This document shows, piece after piece, positions 1 to 9,408 of a stretch of 64,000 nucleotides of DNA; the first letter of the stretch is position 1; each line of letters begins with the position of its first letter. The stretch is taken from NCBI RefSeq assembly GCF_040436345.1, contig NC_133236.1:18183466-18247465 (forward strand), written 5' to 3'. A model generated the notes under the pieces. It did not search any database, had not been told where the DNA came from, and saw only the letters and a list, made by a program, of their open reading frames with translations. The translations under genes were made by a program, and so were the position numbers. This DNA comes from Pagrus major (Eukaryota; Chordata; Actinopteri; Spariformes; Sparidae).

Positions 1-344
1 TTTGCTCTCCCCTTCTGGCGCTGAGTTAAGTCTCCCTTGATGAGCCTAATTGTGTCATGCCTCTACCATTAAGTATTGGGCTAAACACCGCGCTGCTTTA
101 ATATAGCAGGTGTAATCCAATCTAATGTGATGGCTCGAAGGCGAGGATTTAGGCAGCAGAGGGCGGGATGGAGTACTTATCCTTCGGGCTGAGGCCGCAC
201 CGGAGCCGCAGGGGAGGAGGTCGATAGCCACACGATAATAGCACGATCCTTCACCTGGAGACTGTCCTCCCAGGATGATAATAGCACAAAGCTTTATGTT
301 GTTCGAGTGAAGTGAAGGCTGCAACTGTCTTTATCTCTCTACAG

Positions 345-432
345 GGCGGCTGTCCCGTCGACAAAACTCACAGAAACCAGTGCCGAGCGTGCCGTTTGAA
401 AAAGTGTCTGGAAGTGAACATGAATAAAGACG
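345..432 (+). CDS. nr2e1: nr2e1 exon: second zinc finger
   Basis: The acceptor ACAG is followed by GGC GGC TGT; the exon ends with one base of the next codon before GTAAAT. It encodes residues 58-86, containing three of the four zinc-ligand cysteines of finger 2 (spacing [14 protein letters not shown]) and the basic RLKKCLEV stretch. It is the first exon of this gene in the window, so its phase was set by the family sequence rather than by an upstream exon. Confidence 0.96.
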
Positions 433-3400
433 GTAAATGGGCTTAATTGAATTATTACTTTGGCTATACACGCGCCGTGCAGTGGCGAGGTGGTGCAGCC
501 CGGATGGAAAACTGTGTTAAGGCTGTTAACTGAGGTGCAAACGAAGCAACAAGTTGATGATCAGCTGCTTTTTATTCATTTTATTTGAAATCAGAGATTA
601 TTTATTTAATTTCGCACAAACAAATTAATTATAGGAAATGTTACAGTGCAGTTCGATTACATAAATAAACTAACTGTAGTCATTAACAAACAGATAAATA
701 AGCAGTTCAGAGATCATTCCTTCACTCTGTGTCCGTTTCCACAGCCGTTCAACACGAGAGGGGGCCCCGGACGTCCACCATCCGCAAACAGGTCGCCCTG
801 TATTTCCGGGGCCACAAAGAGGTGAACGGATCCTCCACCCATTTCCCGGGATCCTCTCTGCCCGGCCCTCCCTTCTTCACCACGGTCACGCAGCTGGAGC
901 CTCACAACCTGGAGATGAGCGCCGTGGCCACCACACCCGAGAGGCAAGCCATCGTGGGTCTGGCTCAGCCCACCCCGAAGGTATGAAAATAATAATTCAC
1001 CCCACCTTTACTGGACGTGTATAACGTTTAATGTCAGAATATACAGCTCCCTCAATGGTTTATGAAATTCAGTGGATATTTGTATTACAGCCTTCCCAAC
1101 TGTTATTATAGGATTACACTTTTTTTTTCTGTCAGGGTTAGAAGTTGACATTCTTGCCCCGATTTGGAGCCACAAATCCGCCTATTAGATTTCTCACTGT
1201 AAATCCACCACAAGCAACACTAATAATTATAAAACCAGGTGCTGGAGCTTGGAATTTGACCTTTATTGTTGACCATTCCCTGAACCGTGTTTCGTTATAA
1301 CGCGAACTGATGGTGATGGTCCCTCTCACTCCCTCCAGTATCCCCATGAAGTCAGCGGCACCCCCATGTACCTCTACGAGGTGGCGACGGAGTCTGTGTG
1401 CGAGTCAGCGGCGCGCCTCCTCTTCATGAGCATCAAGTGGGCGAAGAGTGTCCCCGCATTCTCCACCCTGCCCTTATCTGATCAGGTACAAGTCCAAATA
1501 TTATCCTGCAGGGTTGAACATCAGTCAAAGGAAGCCTTTACAGACAGTTCTCAGATGTTTAACTTGATGTAATTTAAGTTTAAAGGGGCACTATGTGTGT
1601 TTGGGCTCAGAATTTTAATATTTACAATATTAATGAGGTAAGAATACAAACTTAGAATATTTATTTTCCCCTAACTGAATAAACAAGTTGTTCTCAGAGG
1701 AAAATAAGGTCCCCCAAATACTGTTTGAAGCTAGAAATGTGGCAGGGTCCACCAAATGTAAACAACATATAAAGTAAAACAGTATGAAATCTTGTTATTT
1801 GTTTATTCAGTCATGAAAACAATGACTTGTTTAGACATAATCAAGATTTTTCTCCTCTGATTGAAATTTATTCCCAAAACTACATAGTGCACCTTTAAAA
1901 TATTTTAAATTTAATCATATTAGAAGCTTTCAAAAGCCTTACCAATAAGTAAACACCTGTCATGTTTTATGCAGGAGTTGCTGGTGTTTAATATGATTCA
2001 AAAAGGCTTAAGAAATGCAGCAAATCACTGCTTGCTAACACTGAAACAATTCCTCCTTGCAGCTGATTCTGTTGGAAGACGCTTGGAGGGAATTATTCGT
2101 TCTGGGCATCGCGCAGTGGGCCATTCCTGTGGACTCCACTACTCTTCTTGCTGTTTCTGGTATGTAACAAGGCACGAGAGAGCTTATCTGACTACAGGAC
2201 TAATCAGCTGCACATGTGAGTCAATAACTGCTGTGGTGCTGACCTGTAAAATTACATTTTTCCTCACAGGAATGAACACTGAAAACACAGAGTCTCAGCG
2301 GATGAATAAGATCATGTCTGAGATACAAGCACTTCAGGAGGTGGTCACCAGGTTCAGACAGATGCGCCTTGATGCGACAGAGTTCGCCTGTTTGAAATGC
2401 ATCGTGACATTCAAAGCAGGTCAGTGCTGTTGTCTCACTGTTGTAGGAAGTGCCCAAAAGTCATACTTGAGTAAAATAAAGAAAAAAATATTGTTTTGGT
2501 AAAAGTGGAAGTCACCCACGTGAATAGTACTTGAGTAAAAGTCTTAAAGTATCTGTTATTGAATGTACTTAGGTATCAAAAGTACAAGTCAAAGTAAATT
2601 ATACATATATTAACATATTGTACATGCATGTTTTGCATGTATGGTTTTTTATCTGATTGCCTATAAATTAAATTAATCTAAAAATATGTGGTACTTTTGC
2701 TCTGATGCAACATGCAGTCTTCAAAGTACCACAAGTCTCATAAATGTAGTGGAGTAAAAGTATAAAGTAGCAGAAAATGGAAATACTCAAGTAAAGTACA
2801 AGTACCTCAAATCTGTCCATAAGTACTAGGCTACAGTTACTAATTACCTGTTAAAATATGTGGTCAGTTACATAATCCAGGTATCACAATCTTAAAGTAA
2901 TGTAACTTGATTAGTTTATGTTACTTTTGGATTACTCCAATGCCAAACATATTAAAAAAAAGACAAGAGAAAAGAAATATCGATAAAAATGACTTTTAAT
3001 TAATCTTGATGACGTGTTTTCAGTTTCACTCAAGACCAGATTGATGTTGTGAGACTCGTGTGCGCACATGTGCATGGTGACAAAATAGTTAATCATTCTT
3101 CATTTTAAAATTGTAATCCTGTCAGTAATCCCTGTTTTACTGAAAATGAATCTGTAATGTAATTACATTTTATTTTCTGTAACTTTATCGGAATACAGTT
3201 ACATTTTTATGTATCCTAATTACGTAATCCCATTACAACTATTCCGTTACTCCCCAAGCCTGATAAGTACAATACTTCAGTCAATGTACTTAATGAATAT
3301 TTTCATTAGTGTTTGCTGCCTACTATTACCACAGTTAGTGGTTTTGTCTATAACAGGGCTGCCCAAAGTTGGCCCGCCACAAGATGTTTAAAAAAAAGAT

Positions 3401-4616
3401 TTTTTTAAAACATTATAATCACTGTTAATGCTGCTTTCTTTTTTGTAAGGTAAAATGTTCTGTACATAAAAAGGATTGACACAGAAGTCAGCCAATTAAG
3501 GGAACATTGAATCCTCGTGATACGGAAGCCCTGAGAGGCCAGTAGGAAAAATGGTATTTAGAGAGATTATGCTGGCAAAACATTTTTTCACCTGTTCTTA
3601 AATCATAAACACAGGAGAGCAAAAAATTTAGATCAGACTTAGAAAATGTATCTTAACAATGCAATACAATACAATAAGTTACAGTTTTGGCCCTCCGAGG
3701 GGAAAAGTTTGGGCAGCCTTGGTCTGCGAAATGTCAAAAAAAAAAAATTAGAAATTGCAATTTCCAAGAGACTCAAGGTGACGTCTTTAACTGTTTCTTT
3801 TGTCCAAAACTCTTCATTTATAAATGAGGAATGTTTTTTGCTTGAAAAACGACTGAAAACCGATTTAAGAAAATTGGCAACTAATTTTCTTTCAATCAAT
3901 TAATAACTGACAGCATTTTTTCCACCTTGAGCAAACTAAGGTTTCTCTGCTTCTGGTGAGGCAATGGTGATAAAAGTTATTGTAGCTGCTCATTTAATAA
4001 TATGTCATCATTTATATGCTTCATCATCTGTTTAACAGTTAAAATCCTGCCTCTGTCCTACAGTTCCTACGCACGGCAACACTGAGTTAAGAAGTTTCCG
4101 CAACGCCAGCGCCATCGCTGCACTACAAGACGAGGCACAGCTCACTCTCAACAGTTACATACACACCAGGTAAGACTCAACTCGCTCCGTCAGTCGATGC
4201 TCCTACTGTGAGCTCGTGCATGTCGCGCCGTCTCCAGCAGGTAACCATTAACAGCCAGTTTCATTATAAAGTTAATGAGGCAACAAGCCACTGTCGTCTC
4301 CTGTAATTGTGCACAGGTGCAACAGTTGAACCTCGTTTCTAATTAGCGGCTATTTATCACAGGTGTGAATTAATTGCTCAGGCTGCATCAGACAGTCTGC
4401 ACACAGGACTGCAGAGAGAGGCTGTTTTTGACCCTCGCTGATGTCTCTTCCAGGTACCCGACTCAGCCCTGTCGCTTCGGGAAGCTACTCCTGCTCCTGC
4501 CGGCGCTCCGCTCGGTCGGCCCGTCCACCATAGAGGAGGTGTTCTTCAAGAAGACCATCGGCAATGTTCCCATCACCAGGCTCCTCTCCGACATGTATAA
4601 GTCCAGCGATATATGA
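345..4616 (+). CDS. nr2e1: Nuclear receptor NR2E1 (TLX, tailless homologue), 5'-partial, 7 exons
   Basis: Orphan nuclear receptor of the tailless class, a nuclear transcriptional repressor that in vertebrates maintains neural and retinal progenitors. Seven exons with GT-AG borders join in frame: 345-432, 745-980, 1339-1485, 2063-2159, 2270-2419, 4064-4169, 4454-4616. They give 328 residues ending in MYKSSDI and a stop. The human protein has 385 residues, so exactly the first 57 (start, first zinc finger, P-box) are missing and must lie upstream of the window. Visible parts in human-like numbering are the second zinc finger (from [13 protein letters not shown]), the C-terminal extension and hinge (about 88-165), and the ligand-binding domain (about 166-385, with [15 protein letters not shown] and the terminal helix). 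The hinge is the most diverged part. No frameshift or stop is seen. Identification by recalled family sequence is very secure; only the boundary of the absent 5' exons is unknown. Confidence 0.97.
745..980 (+). CDS. nr2e1: nr2e1 exon: C-terminal extension and hinge
   Basis: The acceptor CCACAG and donor GTATGA bound 236 nt. The split alanine codon at 87 is completed, then 78 codons follow, from [15 protein letters not shown] to AQPTPK. The start is nearly invariant in the family. The middle (around [15 protein letters not shown]) differs from mammals, as expected of an unstructured hinge. Confidence 0.96.
1339..1485 (+). CDS. nr2e1: nr2e1 exon: start of ligand-binding domain
   Basis: This 49-codon, phase-0 exon runs from [15 protein letters not shown] to STLPLSDQ, with acceptor CTCCAG and donor GTACAA. 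It carries the nuclear-receptor signature region around helices 3-4 ([18 protein letters not shown]). Confidence 0.97.
1581..1897 (+). mobile_element. Family-A MITE, copy 1
   Basis: This is a non-autonomous element bounded by TAAAGGGGCACTATGTG and, at the right, TACATAGTGCACCTTTA, its reverse complement. The interior has a diagnostic segment with TTAATATTTACAATATTAA, then AATAAACAAG and GGCAGGGTCCACC. Three more copies occur at 35932-36255, 54727-55056 and about 56563-56720. It carries no coding capacity and its superfamily is not assigned. Confidence 0.8.
2063..2159 (+). CDS. nr2e1: nr2e1 exon: LBD helix 5 region
   Basis: This exon encodes [20 protein letters not shown] and on to LLAVS; its last base starts a glycine codon completed in the next exon. 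The acceptor is CTTGCAG and the donor GTATGT. The intron downstream is only 110 bp. Confidence 0.96.
2270..2419 (+). CDS. nr2e1: nr2e1 exon: LBD middle
   Basis: This exon runs from [20 protein letters not shown] to [10 protein letters not shown], plus one base of the next codon. The first dozen residues diverge from mammals; [17 protein letters not shown] is invariant in the family. Splice sites are CACAG and GTCAGT. Confidence 0.96.
2446..2860. repeat. Dispersed repeat of the 'tacttgagtaaaagt' type
   Basis: This stretch is rich in TACTTGAGTAAAAGT and GAAATACTCAAGTAAAGTAC, inverted relative to each other at the two ends, and resembles an abundant interspersed element of fish genomes. A related fragment lies near 12045-12200. 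It shows no coding capacity. It sits in nr2e1 intron 2420-4063, directly after the exon. Confidence 0.55.
2861..3262. repeat. Probable hAT-derived repeat with GTAATCC / GTTACTCCCC end
   Basis: Many TTAC, GTAAT and ATTAC motifs occur here, and the right end ATTCCGTTACTCCCCAAGCC resembles a family of short hAT-like elements of teleosts. The left terminus is degraded. The boundaries are approximate. Confidence 0.4.
3354..3721. mobile_element. hAT-type MITE with CARGGCTGCCCAAA termini
   Basis: The left end CAGGGCTGCCCAAAGTTGGC and the reverse complement of the right end, CAAGGCTGCCCAAACTTTTC, form terminal inverted repeats. The 8-bp flanks GTCTATAA (3346-3353) and GTCTGCGA (3722-3729) agree except for three transitions. 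This fits an old 8-bp hAT target duplication. The interior is non-coding. It lies in an nr2e1 intron. Confidence 0.65.
4064..4169 (+). CDS. nr2e1: nr2e1 exon: LBD helices near the dimer interface
   Basis: This exon encodes [20 protein letters not shown] then [14 protein letters not shown], with two bases of an arginine codon at its end. The acceptor is CCTACAG and the donor GTAAGA. It follows a repeat-filled intron of about 1.6 kb. Confidence 0.96.
4454..4616 (+). CDS. nr2e1: nr2e1 last coding exon
   Basis: This exon completes the arginine codon and encodes [20 protein letters not shown] and on to [14 protein letters not shown], followed by TGA at 4614-4616. The C-terminus is identical to that of mammals, which fixes the end of the gene. 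Confidence 0.97.
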
Positions 4617-5520
4617 ATTCTCGCCATCTGTCCAGGCGTGTGGAAAAGACTTGAGCTGAAGGCCCAGAGACCCACCCAGCAGTCGACAGAATGTCAAATC
4701 ATAGCAGGTGTAAAACGTGGGGTGAATTTTTGCTGAGCACAAAATCTCTTAGGCTGTCTTTAAATAGCCTATATAGGCCTATAGGCTCCATTGAAACAAA
4801 GACTGCAACACAGCCTCGCCAAGTAGCCTGTTAACAGTTGCTCTAGTTAAGGATTAGCTTGTAACTTTCATTCTAGATTTATCTGTGTGATACAGAAAAA
4901 CTGCAATCTCTGGTGTGGCCACAGACAGCCTACAGTGTTTAAATATCGCCTAAAGACTCTGTAGAGCATCCTGCCAAGTATGTCTGACAAAGAAATGTTA
5001 TATATTAAGAAGTTTTTCGAGTGTCTGCGAGACCAATGAGCTTGACGACCAATTCAGTCTTTTATTGTTGTGTTCAATCCCAGTGAGGAAACCAAAAAAA
5101 GATGACGCATGCGTAAACAGGGGATGTGAATCTCTGTCCCTCGATCCGGTGCTGAAACCAAACGCACAGGACAACGAGGAAGAAGAGGTACAAACTCTAT
5201 GAAGAACGAGGGGAAGGGGGGGACTTTTAAAGGATATGCTCGCATCGCCTCCTGACTGTAAAACTACATTCATCTGAAGATGGTGTTTGTATTTAAGTGG
5301 TTACTGTCCTGTTTGTGTTGGTGTGTCCTGTTTGAGGCGCAGCATTAAAAATGTTTAGGTCGACTTTGTGAAGTTAGACACTAACACTGGATAAAATCAT
5401 ATTCAGCACTTGGAAATGTTTTTGTGGCCTGTGATGTTTTTATTCTGTTGTAAATATTTGGAGTTATAACTATTTAGAGTTGTAACCGAGAGAATAAAAG
5501 ACATTGAATTCATCTGTCTT
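4617..5520 (+). other. nr2e1: nr2e1 3' untranslated region (inferred extent)
   Basis: This unique sequence follows the stop codon and contains a canonical AATAAA at 5493-5498, which is the best polyadenylation candidate. No repeat is seen before it. The exact cleavage site cannot be read from sequence. Confidence 0.5.
5493..5498 (+). terminator. nr2e1: Candidate nr2e1 polyadenylation signal
   Basis: A canonical AATAAA lies about 880 bp after the stop codon, before the first downstream MITE. Weaker variants such as ATTAAA occur earlier (around 5345), so shorter ends are possible. Confidence 0.45.
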
Positions 5521-5646
5521 CAAATAATCCAGATGCAAAACGACCAGCTGCATTTTTGGAAACTTGTTTTTAAAACACATCGTTGCAAATAACACTGACG
5601 TTTAGTGTAAATACGTGTAGAAATAGGTTATTAACAGCTACTGATT

Positions 5647-5940
5647 TAAAGGGGCTCTGTGGAAGACAGTCGTTTGTTTACATTAGTGGACTCAATTTCT
5701 AAGCTAACGGCAGCTACTGTTGCTCTCTGTTAGCAGAGAGAAGAGAGCTGCTTAAAGTCACACCCTTTAGACTGTCGTGGAAAACAACTTCGACAAATCA
5801 TCCACAGGCTTGTATCGGCAACCAGGAGAGACAGAAAGGTCTCATTTTTCACGTCACGTTACAATCCGCTCACATATGACCAATAAAAAAGTGACTAATA
5901 CATGTAAATTTGCTTCAAATTGATACATAGAGCCCCTTTA
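5647..5940. mobile_element. MITE, TAAAGGGGCTCTGTGGAA family, copy 1
   Basis: The terminal inverted repeats are TAAAGGGGCTCTGTGG at the left and ATAGAGCCCCTTTA at the right. Internal landmarks are TTTCTAAGCTAACGGCAGCT, CACGTTACAATCCGCTCACA and CCAATAAAAAAGTGA. These are shared in order with a second copy 250 bp downstream. Confidence 0.75.
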
Positions 5941-6191
5941 TTGCAGGATATATTTTAAATTCCTAGTACATTATCGAGTCATTATGCTTTATGGATAATC
6001 AACCAATGACGGTTCATTTAAAATTAGTGGATGCGTAAATCTATATGTCAAATTTGACCAGCCTCTCTGAAAGCCAAACAGCACCTGATAGAAATATGAA
6101 GCTGTTTTTTATAAAACTGCATCATACTGTAAGTCACTGTTTGACCCACATGTCTGTCACATTTACAAGCTTCACGGTGGCTCCTGTGTTT

Positions 6192-6422
6192 TAAAGGGAC
6201 TCTGTGGAACGTTAGCGGACTCCATTTCTAAGCTAACGTTAGCTACTGTAGCTCTTTGTCAGCGGAGCAGGAAGAGGCACTGAGACAAGGCACTCAAAGG
6301 CAACAGAGAGGGATGGAGAAGGTTTCATTGTTCACGTCATGTTACAATCGGCACACATACGGCCAATAAAAAAGTGATTAATACATGTAAATTGCTACAA
6401 ATTGTGACACACAGCCCCTTTA
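6192..6422. mobile_element. MITE, TAAAGGGGCTCTGTGGAA family, copy 2
   Basis: This copy has the same orientation and internal order as 5647-5940, with termini TAAAGGGACTCTGTGGAACG and ACACAGCCCCTTTA. It is shorter by about 60 bp, lost around the middle. The two copies stand in tandem between the converging nr2e1 and snx3 genes. Confidence 0.75.
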
Positions 6423-6625
6423 AAAGGAGGGATTACAATGGAGCGACATGTTTAAGCTATCAGAGCTAACACAGGCCTCCCAAATAAAGTCACTACCAAG
6501 TGTAAATAAGACACATTTAGCGTCATTTCTTATGTTGGCTAGCTCGTTGGCATTTATCTCTTCAAATAAAACCAAACTAATTTGGTTAATGTAAATTCAC
6601 AGAAAGAATGAGTACAAAGAGGCAC

Positions 6626-7218
6626 TAGCCATGTTTCCATAAAAGGTCAAACGAATTTTAAGCAAACTTTTGAAAGTTCACAAAAAATTTTAAAAATAAA
6701 AGTGTGAATTTGGTGCGTTTCCATAAACTGTTTTGAGTGAATAAACTGGGCTACTTCAGGTGTAATTTTGGCAGAGGATGACGCGTTGTAGGCTACGTGG
6801 CTACGTCATGCCTGGATGTAGAAGTAAACAGAGGCTAGAGGTCATCAAACCAGGAGACAAAATGGAGAGGGGTCTTCAGGAATTACTTTGGAAGGGCAAG
6901 TTGTAATTGTTCTTGTTTGTCAGCTAGCATTGGCCATGTTGCATGCTGTCAAGAGACGACAAAGAAATGCAATGGTTATAATGCAAACAGCTGATCAGTC
7001 ATGTGAGTTGAATATTCGCTGTCAGTTCATTCGGCAAATCATTCCATCAAACATTTTGCACATTAACTCTGATTCGCAACAGACAAAAACCACCTCAAGT
7101 GAGCGAACAAACTTTTTTGCTAATATGGGGACATTTTTCTAATTTTGCCATTTCCATAACATTTCTGATTCAACATTCTTCAAAACGTGCATACAAATGT
7201 TTTATGGAAACACGGCTA
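6626..7218. mobile_element. MITE with TAGCCATGTTTCCATAAAA termini
   Basis: The left end TAGCCATGTTTCCATAAAAG and the right end GTTTTATGGAAACACGGCTA are near-perfect inverted repeats. A short open frame (6888-7142) inside shows no domain I recognise. No clear target duplication was found. Confidence 0.65.
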
Positions 7219-7425
7219 CTGAGAGGCTAATTAAATGCATGGATATAAAATGCCTTTTTCTATGTAACTGGACTCACGGTCAGTTGCTCGTATTTAGGCA
7301 CCATACCCAGCGGCCACTTCTTTAGGTATACCTGTACAATATAAAGCAATCCAACACAAATGCTCTGCCATAAATTGGTGTTTCACTGGAGTGCATTATA
7401 AAGAAAGGTGTTCCTAATGCTCTAC

Positions 7426-7700
7426 TAGAGGTGTCACGATATTGACGATAACCGTGACATTAACAAATTGAATATTGATATCTTGTTATAATCCAGCACA
7501 ATTGTTAGGCCTCGTGGATCTTTTGTTTTTAGTTAATCTGGCGGCCTTTTCACTCTTTGTTAAGTGTAATTGTAATCTTTTTGTACGATTACAGACTCTC
7601 TCCACACCTTCCCTCACTCGTATTTTTGAACGTAATATATTGGCCAAAAAACAAATCACACAGTAAAGAAAAGTAAAAATTTGATATTGTGACAGCCCTA
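7426..7700. mobile_element. hAT-like MITE with TAGRGSTGTCACRATAT termini
   Basis: The left end is TAGAGGTGTCACGATATTGA and the reverse complement of the right end is TAGGGCTGTCACAATATCAA. It is related to the clearer element at 37854-38261. No convincing 8-bp duplication is seen here. Confidence 0.55.
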
Positions 7701-8569
7701 CGGGAAACAGCTGTAAACACCACTTCAAACTTGAACCTAAATAACAAACATGAAGGTATTTTAATTCCTCAAGGGGAAATCAAAACTGAACATTATCTCT
7801 GTATAGACAGAATTCATGGTGGAGCTGTCGTATTGGATGACATTACAGTGTGCAGGTTGCCTAAAAAAGTGGCCTGTCACTGTAAAATAATAAGACTTAA
7901 TAATTTCTTGGCGGCCCATTAAGTGTTGATTACTCACATAAACTCAGAGACTTGATCATCATGATACAGCTTGAGTAAATTCATACATTAACTGATCAAA
8001 AGTCATACATTAGTTATAATTAATGTATGTGTTATGTAATGAATCACTATTTAAGCATGCGTTTGCACCGTGTTACAGTTTTTCTTTTAGAGGTCGCGCT
8101 GAATAAAAAGGTTTTAATAAAGTCTCAATAAAGCCATAGGCCTAACCTTTTTCAAAGTTATTTCACAGTCAACAAACAATGGAATGCCTTTCTTAAGCAA
8201 CTATTTTATAGTTTTATAAACCTTAGTTTATTAACCAACCTTTATAATGGCCATCCAATGTTTATAAATTAACTGCACAGTATTTATTAAACATTTACAA
8301 AGTTTTATAAACATCAGTTGCAACTTTACAATAAACAGTCACTTAATTAACATTTCATTGTTTGCTAAAAGATAAATAACTATTAACTACAGGTTAATTA
8401 ACTATAAATTTACCATTCATTAATTAAGCTGCCACAAGACTGATTACTGAATAATAAAAGTATTCACACATTTAGGATAGCAGCTTGCAGTCACTGACTG
8501 TCCATGTGGAGTGTGTGGAGAACAGTCCCAATCAACAAAAACAATTATGCGTGGAGACATTTCACCTAT

Positions 8570-8575
8570 TTTATT
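8570..8575 (-). terminator. snx3: Candidate snx3 polyadenylation signal
   Basis: TTTATT on the + strand is AATAAA in the snx3 direction, about 730 bp after the snx3 stop codon. It implies a 3' UTR of roughly 0.75 kb that would include the (GT)n tract at 8807-8846. Confidence 0.4.
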
Positions 8576-8806
8576 GGAAAATCTTCAAAATAAACAAAAA
8601 TGGCACAGCAGTATACAAATCTCAAAATGCATATAGCCAGTAGAAATACTGCAGTTCCCTCTGTGTAAATTACTTCTTTCTTGCTAGAAAATCATGGTGA
8701 TAACTGGGCAGGTGCTGGTTGATATACACACACACGTGCTTTCCTTTTGAAGACAGGATCAACTAAGTGTGATTGGAAAGTCAAGGCCCATCAAATATAT
8801 GTGCAC

Positions 8807-8846
<40 letters not shown>
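8807..8846. repeat. (GT)n microsatellite
   Basis: An interrupted dinucleotide tract of about 40 bp containing TATATG. It lies in the probable snx3 3' UTR. Confidence 0.85.
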
Positions 8847-9302
8847 TAAGTTGCTAGGTATGGTGAGCAACATGCCAGTACTGGATATATATGATGGGAA
8901 AGGCTGTGGGTGTACTTACGAGAGCTTTGCATACATAGAACGCTCATTCAATGTTACTATATAAATGAATATATTCAAGACATAGCTAAATGATAAATAC
9001 ATAATATATCCATGTTAGTGGCATTTCCAGACATAAAGAGAAATTACTATAAATTACTTTCAACCACAGTTATGTGTCGAACATTCTTGACTCCAATTAG
9101 AAGGTGAAAACAAACACCGATCACTAAACTAAAAGAGGAGGTGAACAATATTAACTTTGGGGGTGGGGGGGAGGGGAAGTTTTCATTGAAATGTTTATTG
9201 TCTGAGAGAAACCTGGAACAGTGAAGAGAGCTTTGGGTTGTCGGGCCGAGCTGGACCGAGCCAGACCAGGCCAAGCAGAGCCATCTTTTTTTTAATTTTT
9301 AT

Positions 9303-9408
9303 TCAGGCTTGTCTGATTTTGGATGGGGTGTAGCTCTTGTCCACAGACTCGTCCTGTAGAAACATGTGCAGGCATCGTTCGTTCTGAGCTAGAGGGTGAC
9401 CGGCCACT
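9303..9408 (-). CDS. snx3: snx3 exon 4
   Basis: Completes the split lysine codon, then [20 protein letters not shown] and on to SKIRQA and TGA at 9305-9303. The acceptor is TTTCAG. Human SNX3 ends SKIRHA. Confidence 0.97.

Larger units (their letters stand above)
433..2062 (+). other. nr2e1: nr2e1 introns between its first four visible exons
   Basis: These are three short introns, 433-744, 981-1338 and 1486-2062. The first two hold no recognisable element. The third contains a complete family-A MITE at 1581-1897. Open frames crossing 1138-1572 and 1969-2502 are extensions of exon frames or chance frames. Confidence 0.6.
5521..8569. other. Intergenic region between converging nr2e1 and snx3
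   Basis: This stretch is dominated by four MITEs (5647-5940, 6192-6422, 6626-7218, 7426-7700). Around 8080-8440 there is an AT-rich stretch that shares phrases such as AGTTTTATAAAC and TAATTAACTATAA with 12420-12660, so it is probably another old repeat. No gene is seen. Confidence 0.5.

Noticed and set aside
714-986. Opposite-strand frame across the nr2e1 hinge exon
   Set aside because: Shadow of the coding exon 745-980.
6888-7142. 84-codon frame inside the TAGCCATG MITE
   Set aside because: Considered as a transposase remnant; no motif recognised and composition is like the rest of the element.
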